Source: Halothiobacillus neapolitanus c2
GTDB taxonomy: Bacteria > Pseudomonadota > Gammaproteobacteria > Halothiobacillales > Halothiobacillaceae
Assembly (NCBI RefSeq): GCF_000024765.1
Contig: NC_013422.1
Location: 434,001 to 498,000, forward strand
Length of the DNA: 64,000 nucleotides
Direction: 5' to 3'
Shown here: in pieces, positions 28,034 through 36,780 of the stretch
Layout: the number at the start of each line of letters is the position of its first letter
Numbering within the stretch: position 1 is the first letter of the stretch
Notes under the pieces: model-generated
Told to the model about the DNA's origin: nothing
Seen by the model: the letters and a program-made list of their open reading frames with translations, nothing else
Databases searched by the model: none
Made by a program: the position numbers and the translations under genes

Positions 28034-28143
28034 GGGAACCTCGAAATACCCGTGATTCGTCGTTCCCGCGAAAGCGAGAACCCAGAAAAATCAATGTGCT
28101 GGATTCCCGCCTACGCGGGAATGACGGGTTTTTCGAGCTTCCC
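28034..28143 (-). repeat. Two-hairpin interspersed repeat, copy B (inverted)
   Basis: A 110-bp copy in the opposite orientation to copies A and C. Its 20-bp ends are inverted repeats of each other (18 of 20 matched), starting GGGAAC/GCTCGAAA and ending ACCCGT toward the inside. Both internal hairpins are present; the second has one mismatch (GAGAAC for GGGAAC). Confidence 0.92.
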
Positions 28144-28169
28144 TCCATTCTGTACTTTGTTATGAACCA

Positions 28170-29372
28170 TTACTTGCGTATGGCATGTTGCAGCCAGGCA
28201 GGGGGTGTCGCCAATTCGTTGATCAGTTGTTCGCTGGCGCGCTCGATGACGCCATGTTCCAGTAGTAACTTTTGATCTTCTGCCCATTGCTTGACCGCCG
28301 CTTCAGGAACACCTTGGTGACGTGCGACGCTGATCAGTTGGATCATGGCATCTCGATACCAGTGCGCTCGCTTGATGCTCCGGTCGTCGGGGATTTCGGC
28401 CAAAGCCATGGCTGAAGCGGCGATGAGTGGGGCTCTTTCGGTCTGGCGATCCTTGTCCCGAAGAAGGAGTTTGGCAGCAAGAGGAGCCGCTGCATCAATC
28501 GGCGCACGAAACAGAAGACACAAGATGTAAGCGATGAGCACATCGTCCTGCTCTTTTGCTGTTTCAGCGCGTTTGACCCAGAGACGAATCAAGGCATCCG
28601 GTTCGTTGGCATCAAGGAAGAACAGGGCACCACGATTGCGATCCGCCTCACTCAATTCGTTCGATAACTCCGAGAACGCCAGCGTCCAAAGCGCGCTCTG
28701 TCCTGTCGAATAGGTATCGCTAAGGTGTGGTTTTAGCGCTTCCCACGCCTCGTCGCTGCCGCCTTGCTCAATGAGTTGCCGTACCAGCAGAGTGAGGGCT
28801 TCGACCAGAAGTTCTTCATCATGGTATTGAGCGGCCAGTGCGATGGCTGCTCTGGCTGGCCGCATGGCCTTGAACAGGGCTTTTGCATTCTGCAACAGTC
28901 TGGCCAGATCCAGCCAGGCCTGAATCCGTTGTTCGGCTGGGGTGTTCGACTCGATGAGTTCTGAATTGCCCAGTGCCTGTTCCAATGTGCCAATGGCTTG
29001 ATTCAGATCGCCCTTTGCCGATTGCGCCAAAGCCAGCGTGTGCCGCAAACAGAAATCATCGTGTTTTGCCAGCGTGTCCTCGGCCAACGCGATCGCAGAA
29101 TCGATGTCCCCAGCTTCAAGTTGGCTGATGCAGATAGCATCAGCAATCTCGGCTATCCGTTCGGATTGTTCCGCCGGCAGCCAATGCAGTAACCACATCA
29201 GCTCCGTCGTATCCGCGCGCTCCTGGTGCCAGCGCTCTGAATAAAACCATTCGGTGACGCTCTGTATCGACTTTGAGTCAAGCTGCTCACGTGCGGGTTT
29301 TGTCGTGTTCATCAGCGAGAAGCTGGCTTTAAGTGAATCGGGAAGTTCGGCAGGCGGGGTGATGGGGGTCAT
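28170..29372 (-). CDS. Hypothetical helical-repeat (TPR-like) protein
   Basis: A 400-aa soluble protein, not recognised as a named family. It is rich in Ala, Leu and Glu with helix pairs resembling tetratricopeptide repeats, for example AIALAEDTLAKHDDFCLRHTLALAQSAKGDLNQAIGTLEQAL in residues ~115-155 and AWLDLARLLQNAKALFKAMR near 170-190. There is no signal peptide or membrane segment. An in-frame internal ATG at residue 21 (MNTTKPAREQL) is an alternative start. It stands alone between the H-NS unit and rnpB, convergent with the former. A scaffold or protein-interaction role is the only inference justified. Confidence 0.75.
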   Translation of the reverse strand: MTPITPPAELPDSLKASFSLMNTTKPAREQLDSKSIQSVTEWFYSERWHQERADTTELMWLLHWLPAEQSERIAEIADAICISQLEAGDIDSAIALAEDTLAKHDDFCLRHTLALAQSAKGDLNQAIGTLEQALGNSELIESNTPAEQRIQAWLDLARLLQNAKALFKAMRPARAAIALAAQYHDEELLVEALTLLVRQLIEQGGSDEAWEALKPHLSDTYSTGQSALWTLAFSELSNELSEADRNRGALFFLDANEPDALIRLWVKRAETAKEQDDVLIAYILCLLFRAPIDAAAPLAAKLLLRDKDRQTERAPLIAASAMALAEIPDDRSIKRAHWYRDAMIQLISVARHQGVPEAAVKQWAEDQKLLLEHGVIERASEQLINELATPPAWLQHAIRK

Positions 29373-29482
29373 GTTTCTGTTTTGATTTTCAATGAATGCC
29401 GCAGTTTATCAGACGTGCTTTCTCTGGCAGCCCATGGTGAAAAAACAAGATGCAAAAAATCCCCGATCTATCTGCGATGCCG

Positions 29483-29544
29483 CTAGCAGCCTATCGGACT
29501 TTAGGATGTGTAGCCGATTTCCCTAAAGCTAGACGGGCTGCTAG
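29483..29544. other. Nested inverted repeats directly upstream of rnpB
   Basis: Outer arms CTAGCAGCC (29483-29491) and GGCTGCTAG (29536-29544) are perfect; inner arms CTTTAGG (29499-29505) and CCTAAAG (29522-29528) are also perfect, and ATCGG/CCGAT (29493-29497, 29514-29518) offers an alternative pairing. The structure ends 10 bases before the 5' end of RNase P RNA and would contain its -10 region (TAGTAT, 29543-29548). Confidence 0.7.
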
Positions 29545-29554
29545 TATGCGCGCC

Positions 29555-29904
29555 GGAGTTGGTCAGACTGTCGCGGCGTAGCAATACGCGGAGGAAAGTC
29601 CGGGCTCCATAGGGCAGAGTGCCAGGTAACGCCTGGGCGGTGTGAGCCGACGGAAAGTGCAACAGAAAACAAACCGCCGAACGGCATCGCAAGATGTGCG
29701 TGGTAAGGGCGAAACGGTGCGGTAAGAGCGCACCGCATCCGTGGTAACACGTGATGGCAAGGCAAACCCCACTCGGAGCAAGGCCAAATAGGGAAACGAT
29801 GGCGCGGCCCGCGCTGTTTCCGGGTAGGCTGCTTGAGGGCATCGGTGACGATGACCCCAGATGAATGACAGTCCTCGACAGAACCCGGCTTATCGACCAA
29901 CTCC
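29555..29904 (+). ncRNA. rnpB: RNase P RNA component, bacterial type A
   Basis: Catalytic RNA that removes 5' leaders from tRNA precursors. The 5' strand GGAGTTGGTCAGAC pairs with the 3' strand GACCAACTCC to form P1. Conserved cores are visible: GAGGAAAGTCCGGGCTCC (P3/P4 side), GAAAGTGCAACAGAAA, GGTAAGGGCGAAACGGTG, the GGCAAACCCC before the tRNA-CCA-binding loop, and ACAGAACCCGGCTTA near the 3' end. The length of ~350 nt is normal for gammaproteobacteria. Open frames on the opposite strand here are artefacts of this RNA. Confidence 0.97.
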
Positions 29905-29912
29905 CCTATCTC

Positions 29913-29936
29913 TGCTGCGATCTCAGCATCTTTTTT
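29913..29936 (+). terminator. Probable rnpB terminator
   Basis: TGCTG and CAGCA flank a 6-base loop and lead into TCTTTTTT. The stem is short, but the position, 9 bases after the RNA 3' end, is right. Confidence 0.6.
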
Positions 29937-30222
29937 CTGCGCAATCTGGGTTGCCGTTACTGAGCTTCACAAGTGCGTAGAACCTTTCATTTTCAAATTT
30001 ATCAATTGCTTATATTGATAAACCAGGCTTTTTAGCCCGCTCTCTTGTCGACAAACAAAACATTCGTGATTTTTTATTGGTGAAAAAATCACCAGTAATC
30101 TTCGCGCGCTTTGTCAGCAATGATTTGCAACATGCTGTTTTAATCGGAAAAAGTTGCATATATCTTCTTGGTGAAAGTCGATGTAACTCTATGTGATGTA
30201 AAGAAAAAACACCGAAACCCTC
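29937..30222. other. A/T-rich gene-free spacer before the dcw cluster
   Basis: No coding sequence is supported. It holds two clear inverted repeats: TTTATCAA/TTGATAAA near 29998-30022, and TTATTGGTGA/TCACCAGTAA (30074-30098) with a 5-A loop and one mismatch. The composition is much poorer in G+C than the flanks. Confidence 0.6.
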
Positions 30223-30251
30223 TTGTTTGTGTGCAGGCGTGTCGATATAGT
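30223..30251 (+). promoter_or_regulatory. Pmra promoter of the dcw cluster
   Basis: TTGTTT (30223-30228) and TATAGT (30246-30251) are separated by 17 bases. A start near 30258 would place the MraZ operator at the first bases of the transcript. Confidence 0.7.
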
Positions 30252-30260
30252 GCACCTGCG

Positions 30261-30285
30261 TGGGAAAAAGTGGGGAGTGGTGGGA
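30261..30285 (+). promoter_or_regulatory. MraZ operator: three TGGGN direct repeats
   Basis: TGGGA (30261-30265), TGGGG (30271-30275) and TGGGA (30281-30285) are each separated by exactly 5 bases, the arrangement known for MraZ binding in E. coli and Mycoplasma. They begin at the predicted transcription start and the last one ends 5 bases before the mraZ start codon, so it overlaps the ribosome site. Confidence 0.92.
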
Positions 30286-30289
30286 AAAA

Positions 30290-30739
30290 GTGTTTAAAGG
30301 GATCACCAACCTGAATCTCGATGGAAAAGGACGTTTGGCCATGCCAACGCGCCATCGGGCGGCTTTTGCCGCAGAGGAAGGCCAAATGGTGATGACCATT
30401 GACGCCCAAGAGCGCTGCCTGCTGATTTACCCTTTGGCGACTTGGCTGATCATCGAGCCGCAAATTGACGCGCTCCCTTCCTTCAACGCCCAGGCAAATC
30501 GCGTCAAGCGGATGCTGATTGGTCACGCTACTGAACTCACACTCGATTCTGCTGGCCGCATTCTCGTGCCGACGGAATTACGAAATCACGCCGAGCTCGA
30601 TAAAGAAGTCGTTCTGGTCGGGCAGGGCAAGAAACTTGAGCTCTGGTCGCAACCGAACTGGGCGGCGCAAACCGAAGTTTTTTTCAGTGAATCCAATGAC
30701 AAGAATCTGCCAGCCGCATTGGAGGCGATTTCCCTATGA
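30290..30739 (+). CDS. mraZ: Transcriptional regulator MraZ
   Basis: Ring-forming AbrB-fold DNA-binding protein that represses its own dcw promoter. The 149-aa product starts with GTG at 30290 (MFKGITNLNLDGKGRLAMPTRHR). The two tandem SpoVT/AbrB halves carry the MraZ signatures LDGKGRLAMPTRHR and LDSAGRILVPTELR. A longer frame from 30260 would run through the operator repeats and is not favoured. The stop overlaps the rsmH start (ATGA). Confidence 0.96.
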   Translation: MFKGITNLNLDGKGRLAMPTRHRAAFAAEEGQMVMTIDAQERCLLIYPLATWLIIEPQIDALPSFNAQANRVKRMLIGHATELTLDSAGRILVPTELRNHAELDKEVVLVGQGKKLELWSQPNWAAQTEVFFSESNDKNLPAALEAISL

Positions 30740-31689
30740 ACGCCTTAGCGGTGAGCACGCAGGAAAAGAGCGAAGCCTTGACCCATGAAACCGTCTTGCT
30801 CAACGAGGCGGTTGAGGCTCTGGCCGTGCGTGCGGATGGCGTTTATTTAGACGCGACCTTCGGGCGCGGTGGTCACAGTGCCGCTATTTTGGCAAAGCTC
30901 AACAATCACGGACGTTTATTCGCGACCGATCGGGATCTGCGCGCACTGGCCGCGGGCGAGGCGCTGGCTTCAAAAGATGCGCGTTTTCAGATTCATCATG
31001 CGGCTTTCTCAACTGCGGCCCAATGGTTGGCATCAATGGGGTTGCAGGGCAAGGTGGATGGCGTCTTATTCGACCTTGGGGTTTCTTCGCCCCAAATCGA
31101 CGAAGCCGAACGTGGATTCAGTTTTCAGCAAAACGGCCCGCTTGATATGCGGATGAACCAGCACGCCGGCGAAACGGCTGCCGAATGGCTCGCCGAAGCT
31201 GAGGAAGAGGAAATCGCCAACGTTTTGTACCGTCTGGGTGATGAGAAGTTCTCACGGCGTATCGCCCGTCGTATTGTCGAAACGCGCGCAGCCCAACCGC
31301 TCGCGACGACGTTCGATCTTGTGCGTTGCATTGTTGAAGCAACACCCCGTCGAGACCCACGCAAGCATCCGGCAACCCGAAGCTTTCAGGCCATTCGGTT
31401 GCACATCAATCGTGAATTGGACGAGATTTCTGCCGCGTTATCCCAAGTGGTGGATTTGCTTTCGATCGGCGGCCGTCTGGTCGTGATCAGTTTTCATTCG
31501 CTGGAAGACCGGATCGTCAAAAACTTCATTCGTGACGAAAGCACAACGGATAAGGATTTCTTCGGTCAGCCTGTGGGTACGGCACGTTTGTCCCGCGTGG
31601 GTGGCTCTATCCGCGCTTCGGCGGAAGAAATTGTCCGGAATCCACGTTCGCGAAGCGCCATCATGCGCGTGGCGGAGCGTGTGGCATGA
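30736..31689 (+). CDS. rsmH: 16S rRNA (cytosine-1402-N4)-methyltransferase
   Basis: Formerly mraW; modifies C1402 in the ribosomal P site. The 317-aa product shows HETVLLNEAVEAL at the start, the SAM loop DATFGRGGHSAAIL, FDLGVSSPQIDEAERGFSF, GPLDMRMN and the C-terminal ISFHSLEDRIVKNF. It is coupled to mraZ and to ftsL by 4-base overlaps. Confidence 0.97.
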   Translation: MNALAVSTQEKSEALTHETVLLNEAVEALAVRADGVYLDATFGRGGHSAAILAKLNNHGRLFATDRDLRALAAGEALASKDARFQIHHAAFSTAAQWLASMGLQGKVDGVLFDLGVSSPQIDEAERGFSFQQNGPLDMRMNQHAGETAAEWLAEAEEEEIANVLYRLGDEKFSRRIARRIVETRAAQPLATTFDLVRCIVEATPRRDPRKHPATRSFQAIRLHINRELDEISAALSQVVDLLSIGGRLVVISFHSLEDRIVKNFIRDESTTDKDFFGQPVGTARLSRVGGSIRASAEEIVRNPRSRSAIMRVAERVA

Positions 31690-31946
31690 AATTCCTTTTC
31701 GGCATTCTGGCACTGGCAGTGTTCGCGTCTGCATTGGCGGTGGTGGATACCGCCCAGCAGGATCGTGATGTGACACGCGCACTCAGCACCCATCGTCAGG
31801 CCATCGAGAAATTGAACGTGACCTACGCCGAACTCCAGCTGGAACAGGGCGCATTGGCGGCGCAAGGGCGTGTGGATCAAATTGCGCAGACCCGGCTGAA
31901 CATGCATGTGCCTTCAGCCGACCAGATCACGATGGTGTTCCGATGA
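31686..31946 (+). CDS. ftsL: Cell division protein FtsL
   Basis: Small bitopic divisome protein that binds FtsB and FtsQ. The 86-aa product has one membrane segment (residues ~2-20, FLFGILALAVFASALAVV) and a periplasmic leucine-zipper-like helix (IEKLNVTYAELQLEQGALAAQGRVDQIA). It is on the short side for the family because the cytoplasmic tail is almost absent. Identification rests on size, topology and the conserved slot between rsmH and ftsI. Confidence 0.93.
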   Translation: MKFLFGILALAVFASALAVVDTAQQDRDVTRALSTHRQAIEKLNVTYAELQLEQGALAAQGRVDQIAQTRLNMHVPSADQITMVFR

Positions 31947-33802
31947 GCAGGATTATTCCTGCAGCGAACCAGCGCCGTCCGGCCCCGATGGAGAAGGGCG
32001 CCTTGGGGCGGTTCTTTGCTTGGGTGGGCGGCTGCTGGCGAACCGTGATGGTGCTCGGATTGTTCGGTGTGCTCGCCTTGATTCTGGTCGGGCGAGCCGT
32101 GCAGTTGCAGGTAAGTGAGCAAGGCTTTTATGTGCAACAGGGCGGGGATCGCCAGCAACGGGCGCAGGTGATTCCGGCCCATCGCGGCATGATCACCGAC
32201 CGTAACGGTGACCCGCTCGCAATCAGTGTACCGATGGATGCCGTCTGGGTTAATCCGACCGAATTGACCCGTTTTTATGCCGCACGCACTCAGGGATCGG
32301 CCAGAAAATACGTCGATCAGGACCCGATTAAAACCCTGGCGAGCCTGCTTAAAATCCCCGACGCTAATTTGCGTTCTTTGGTGGCTAATAACCGCAGCAA
32401 ACAGTTTATTTATGTGCAGCGTCAGGTCCGGCCCAGTGTTGCGGCCGTCATTCGCGCGGCCAGACTCCCCGGTGTTGGCCTGCAGCGAGAATATCAACGC
32501 TTCTATCCCACGGGCGATGTAACGGCTTCTCTGGTTGGGTTCACAAATATTGATGATCACGGGCAAGCCGGACTGGAAGCCAGTTACAACAACTATCTGG
32601 CCGGGGTCGCGGGGCGGAGGCTGATACTTAAAGATGCCTACGGTCACGAGGTGGATGACCTCGGTGTACAAAAAGAAGCACAGCCGGGCCATGACCTGGT
32701 TTTGTCGATTGATAAGCGCTTGCAGTATCTGACCTACAGCGAGTTGGCCCGAGGTGTCGCGGCCCACCACGCCGAATACGGTTCGGCCGTTCTGATGAAT
32801 GTGACGACGGGCGAAGTGCTGGCGATGGCAACGGTGCCCTCGTTCAACCCCAACAACCGCGCCACGATGAAGCCCGCCCTGACGCGAAACCGGGCGCTGG
32901 TCGATCAGTTCGAGCCCGGCTCGTCCATGAAGCCGTTCACGATTACGGCCGCGCTTGAAAGTGGCCGCTGGCAGCCGGATAGCACCGTGAATACCGCACC
33001 GGGCTGGGTGCGCATCGGCGGTTACACCATTCGGGATCATCGTAACTACGGTGTGCTCGATCTGCGCGGCATTCTGGAAAAATCCAGTAATGTCGGTGCA
33101 AGTCATATCGGTGAAGATCTGGGTGCCGAGGTGTTGTGGAAGAACATGCGTGCCTTCGGTTTCGGCCAAGATACCGGCGTGGGTTTCCCCGGCGAAGTGG
33201 CCGGGCGACTGGAAAATTGGCGGCAGTGGAGCGTGAGCGGTACCGCCGCGCATTCTTACGGCTACGGTCTGAGTGTGACGACCTTGCAGCTTGCCGCAGC
33301 CTACGCCGCATTGGCGAATCATGGCCGGTACATCCACCCCAGCCTGCTCAAGCGCGATGCGCCACCAAGCTACGTTCAGGTGGCGCCTGCCAAGGATTGC
33401 GATGAGGTCGTATCCATGTTGCAGGCAGTCGTCAGCCCGGAAGGCACCGCGCCAAAGGCACAGATTGCTGGCTTTCAGATTGCCGGAAAAACCGGGACAT
33501 CACGCATGATCGGCCCAGACGGTACGTATTCAAAAGACAATTACAACACGGTATTTGCAGGTATTGCGCCAGCCAGCGACCCGCGTTTGGTGCTGGTCGT
33601 TGTGGTGACCGATCCGCAACAGGGCAGTTATTACGCGGGCGACGTGGCGGCTCCGATCTTCCACGGCATCATGTCGGGTGCTTTGCGAATGCTGAATATC
33701 CGGCCCGACAACCTCCCGAACGAACCGGCAGAAGTGACGGCGGCTTCAGTGCCGCCGCCTTCTACAGCCGTTGCCGGTAAAAAACAGGCGGGTGGCGCAT
33801 GA
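31943..33802 (+). CDS. ftsI: Peptidoglycan D,D-transpeptidase FtsI (PBP3)
   Basis: Septal cross-linking enzyme. The 619-aa protein has a membrane anchor at ~32-55 (WRTVMVLGLFGVLALILVGRAV), a dimerisation/pedestal domain (AHRGMITDRNGDPLAISVPMDAVW) and a transpeptidase domain with catalytic serine in GSSMKPF (~residue 327), SSN (~380) and KTGT (~515). It is ~30 residues longer than E. coli FtsI mainly at the C-terminus (Pro/Ala-rich tail). Overlaps of four bases at both ends point to coupled translation. Confidence 0.97.
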   Translation: MSRIIPAANQRRPAPMEKGALGRFFAWVGGCWRTVMVLGLFGVLALILVGRAVQLQVSEQGFYVQQGGDRQQRAQVIPAHRGMITDRNGDPLAISVPMDAVWVNPTELTRFYAARTQGSARKYVDQDPIKTLASLLKIPDANLRSLVANNRSKQFIYVQRQVRPSVAAVIRAARLPGVGLQREYQRFYPTGDVTASLVGFTNIDDHGQAGLEASYNNYLAGVAGRRLILKDAYGHEVDDLGVQKEAQPGHDLVLSIDKRLQYLTYSELARGVAAHHAEYGSAVLMNVTTGEVLAMATVPSFNPNNRATMKPALTRNRALVDQFEPGSSMKPFTITAALESGRWQPDSTVNTAPGWVRIGGYTIRDHRNYGVLDLRGILEKSSNVGASHIGEDLGAEVLWKNMRAFGFGQDTGVGFPGEVAGRLENWRQWSVSGTAAHSYGYGLSVTTLQLAAAYAALANHGRYIHPSLLKRDAPPSYVQVAPAKDCDEVVSMLQAVVSPEGTAPKAQIAGFQIAGKTGTSRMIGPDGTYSKDNYNTVFAGIAPASDPRLVLVVVVTDPQQGSYYAGDVAAPIFHGIMSGALRMLNIRPDNLPNEPAEVTAASVPPPSTAVAGKKQAGGA

Positions 33803-35358
33803 GCATGCTTGCCTTCAGCCCCCGTCCGATCGGCGAAATCCTGTCAGCATTGAATCTGCTGGTAGCAGATAACGTCGGTTCGGTAGTCGCTCGCGTCATT
33901 ACGGATGACTCGCGCGAAGTTGTTCCTGGTGCCGTGTTCTTTGCGCGTTCGGGGATTCAACCGAACATAAAACCATTCATTAGCCAGGCGTTGGCTGCGG
34001 GCGCGGTGCTGGTCGTGACAGAGGCGGACTATGCCGACCCGCGGGTGATTCGGGTTGAGGCTGTCCATTCGCTCGTCCTTCAAATGGTCGGGCATGTATG
34101 TGCCGTAAATTTCGATGACTTAACGATAATCGGTATTACCGGAACCAACGGAAAGACCAGTGTGGCTCAGTTCATCGCCGGGGCATTGAGCCGCAGCGGG
34201 GCGCCACATACCGCATCAATCGGCATGATCGGCACGTTGGGTGCCGGCATGTGGTCGTCGGGACTTGAAAACCTGCAGCCAACGGCGAACACCACGCCCG
34301 GTTTGCTGGAAACCTTGCGTTATGCGGTCGACTTCATCCGTCAGGGTGCGCGTTATGTGGTGATGGAAGTGTCATCCCATGCACTGGAGCAAAACCGCTT
34401 GCAGGGCTTGCCGATCCGCTTGGCGGTGTTTACGAATCTGTCGCGCGATCATCTCGATTATCACGGCACGATGGCCGAGTATTTTGCGGCTAAAACCAAG
34501 CTGTTTGCTTGGCCCGGGTTGCGTGCAGGCATCATCAATTTCGATGAAGCGCAAGCCGATGTGTTGTTTGAGGCGTTGGGTGCTACCGCCGATTGCTGGG
34601 CATATGGCCTCGGTGATCCAGACTGGCGCGTGGCCGATTGCCAGCACGTTCGGGTCACTTCGATCACGGCGTTACCTAACGGGATCGACATACAAGTACG
34701 TACGCCACTGGGTGAGGCCCGATTGCAACCATCGCTGGTCGGTTTGTTCAATGGAGCCAATATCATGGCTGCGCTGGCAGCGGTGCTCGCCTTGGGTATG
34801 CCGCTGGAAACGGCGATCAAGGCGCTCGATCAGAGCACGCCGCCACCGGGCCGCATGCAGATGATCACCCTGCCGAGTGGTGCGCGCGCGTTGGTTGATT
34901 ATGCACATACGCCAGATGCGCTCGATCAGGTGTTGCGTGCGCTGCGTGATCATCGAGACGCAGCAGGCAAAATCATTTGTGTATTCGGTTGCGGTGGCGA
35001 TCGCGATCGCGGCAAGCGTCCATTGATGGCCGCGACAGCAGAACGGTTGGCCGATCAGATCGTCATGACCGCAGACAATCCCCGGAGTGAAGCACCCCAA
35101 GCGATCATTGCCGATATGCGCGGGGGTCTGGCATCGCCGGATACCGCGAGCGTCGAGTTGGATCGTCGGGCGGCCATCGAGTCGGCATTGATGCAGGCCA
35201 AAGCAGGCGATTGGGTTCTGATTGCGGGCAAAGGTCACGAAACCACACAAGAAATACAGGGACAGCGCCTGCCTTTCGATGATGCCGCGGTCGTGCGCGA
35301 TTGGATTGCACAACAAACGGATGTCAGGGCGAAACGCTCTGTGGGCGGTGCCGCATGA
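33799..35358 (+). CDS. murE: UDP-MurNAc-L-Ala-D-Glu:meso-diaminopimelate ligase
   Basis: Adds the third stem residue to the peptidoglycan precursor in the cytosol. The 519-aa product has the ATP loop GITGTNGKTSVAQF (~residue 114), ANTTPGLLETLR, VMEVSSHALEQNR and the DNPR motif (DNPRSEAP, from ~residue 426), which marks meso-diaminopimelate specificity rather than lysine. It is coupled with ftsI and murF. Confidence 0.97.
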   Translation: MSMLAFSPRPIGEILSALNLLVADNVGSVVARVITDDSREVVPGAVFFARSGIQPNIKPFISQALAAGAVLVVTEADYADPRVIRVEAVHSLVLQMVGHVCAVNFDDLTIIGITGTNGKTSVAQFIAGALSRSGAPHTASIGMIGTLGAGMWSSGLENLQPTANTTPGLLETLRYAVDFIRQGARYVVMEVSSHALEQNRLQGLPIRLAVFTNLSRDHLDYHGTMAEYFAAKTKLFAWPGLRAGIINFDEAQADVLFEALGATADCWAYGLGDPDWRVADCQHVRVTSITALPNGIDIQVRTPLGEARLQPSLVGLFNGANIMAALAAVLALGMPLETAIKALDQSTPPPGRMQMITLPSGARALVDYAHTPDALDQVLRALRDHRDAAGKIICVFGCGGDRDRGKRPLMAATAERLADQIVMTADNPRSEAPQAIIADMRGGLASPDTASVELDRRAAIESALMQAKAGDWVLIAGKGHETTQEIQGQRLPFDDAAVVRDWIAQQTDVRAKRSVGGAA

Positions 35359-36779
35359 TGCGCGCGTCCCTTCAGCAAGTTGCAACTTGGCTGAATCAAT
35401 TATCTGTGCAGCAGCCCGATATCACCATTCAAGGCGTGAGCACGGATACCCGTACATTGGTGCCGGGGAATCTGTTTGTTGCGCTCAAAGGTGAGCGATT
35501 CGACGGGCATGATCATTTGGCTGATGCCCGCTTGGCAGGTGCTGCGGCGGCCATCGTCTCTCATTTGAATCCAGATATCGATCTGCCCCAGATTGAAGTC
35601 GAAGATACATTGACCGCGCTGCAAACCCTTGGGCAATGCTGGCGCGGCCAGGTTGATCCCTTTGTGATTGCCATTACCGGCAGCGCGGGCAAAACCACGG
35701 TCAAGCAGCTGCTGGCGTCCATTTGTGCGCAAGCGGGGCCCACTCTGGCGACGCTTGGAAATTTGAATAACGACATCGGCGTGCCCTTGACGCTGCTTTC
35801 GTTGAGTGACATCGATCAATTCGCCGTGATCGAAATGGGTGCGAACCACCTCGGTGAAATTGCCCGATTAACCGCTCTGGCCAGACCGGATGTGGGCTTG
35901 ATCACCATGGCCGGCACCGCGCATGTGGGTGAATTCGGATCGGTCGATGCGATTGTTCAGGGCAAAGGCGAGCTCTTCGTTGGTTTGGTGCCCGAGGCGC
36001 AAGCGGTAATTAATCTCGATTCGTATGGTGCCGATCGCTGGTGGGCGATGGGTTCGGCGCAGCGAAACGGTTTTACGCTGAACAACGACCCGCGCGCACG
36101 CTGGACAGGTGAATATAACGCCACTACCGAGCGCCTGACGATTTTCGAGAACGGGCAGTTGCTGATCGAGTCGCAACCCCTTCCGTTGCCGGGCGCGCAC
36201 AACGCGACCAATCTGCTGGCCGCCGTCGCGGTGGCTCGAACAGCAGGGTTCAGCAAAGAAATTATCCTGGCGGGTTTGAACAGCTTTACGCCACCGGCAG
36301 GCCGCATGAGCCTCGTGGCTTGCTCCGAACAGTTGACTGTCATCAACGACACCTACAACGCCAACCCCGAATCCATGTGTGCCGCTTTGGATTATCTCGT
36401 CGGCAGGCCGGGCCTGCATCTGGCCGTATTGGGCGATATGGGTGAGTTGGGTGATCTCAGCGCCGCGCTGCATGAAGAAGTAATTGCTTATGCGCGTGGC
36501 TTGGCGATCGATGGTTTGTTCACGCTTGGTGCGGCCATGGATGTTGCCATGAAGCCGAACGCAGTGTCCTCGAACGTTTCAATTGAATATTCCGCCAAAG
36601 ATCACGCTGATCTGGCTTTGGCGTTGGTGCGTGCCTTGGACCAACTGGCGTCACGATCAGCTAGTGGCACGCCGATCACCATTTTATTGAAAGGATCTCG
36701 CTTTATGCGCATGGAACGAATTCTGAACCAGCTCCTGCCAACGGATGGTCCGAGTCCGGCAGAGTCGGAGGCGCATTGA
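35355..36779 (+). CDS. murF: UDP-MurNAc-tripeptide:D-alanyl-D-alanine ligase
   Basis: Attaches D-Ala-D-Ala to complete the UDP-MurNAc-pentapeptide. The 474-aa product has [25 protein letters not shown] at the N-terminus, the ATP loop [13 protein letters not shown] (~residue 107), [25 protein letters not shown] and [12 protein letters not shown], all typical of MurF. The start is one of two adjacent ATGs (35355/35358) overlapping the murE stop. A much earlier in-frame ATG at 35301 would lie inside murE and is not supported. Confidence 0.96.
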   Translation: MMRASLQQVATWLNQLSVQQPDITIQGVSTDTRTLVPGNLFVALKGERFDGHDHLADARLAGAAAAIVSHLNPDIDLPQIEVEDTLTALQTLGQCWRGQVDPFVIAITGSAGKTTVKQLLASICAQAGPTLATLGNLNNDIGVPLTLLSLSDIDQFAVIEMGANHLGEIARLTALARPDVGLITMAGTAHVGEFGSVDAIVQGKGELFVGLVPEAQAVINLDSYGADRWWAMGSAQRNGFTLNNDPRARWTGEYNATTERLTIFENGQLLIESQPLPLPGAHNATNLLAAVAVARTAGFSKEIILAGLNSFTPPAGRMSLVACSEQLTVINDTYNANPESMCAALDYLVGRPGLHLAVLGDMGELGDLSAALHEEVIAYARGLAIDGLFTLGAAMDVAMKPNAVSSNVSIEYSAKDHADLALALVRALDQLASRSASGTPITILLKGSRFMRMERILNQLLPTDGPSPAESEAH

Positions 36780-36780
36780 C

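Noticed and set aside
29501-29900. Three minus-strand open frames
   Set aside because: They lie antisense to the RNase P RNA, whose conserved cores and P1 pairing are clear; this is a well-known source of false protein calls.
31877-33337. 486-aa minus-strand frame
   Set aside because: Antisense to ftsI, which has all transpeptidase motifs.
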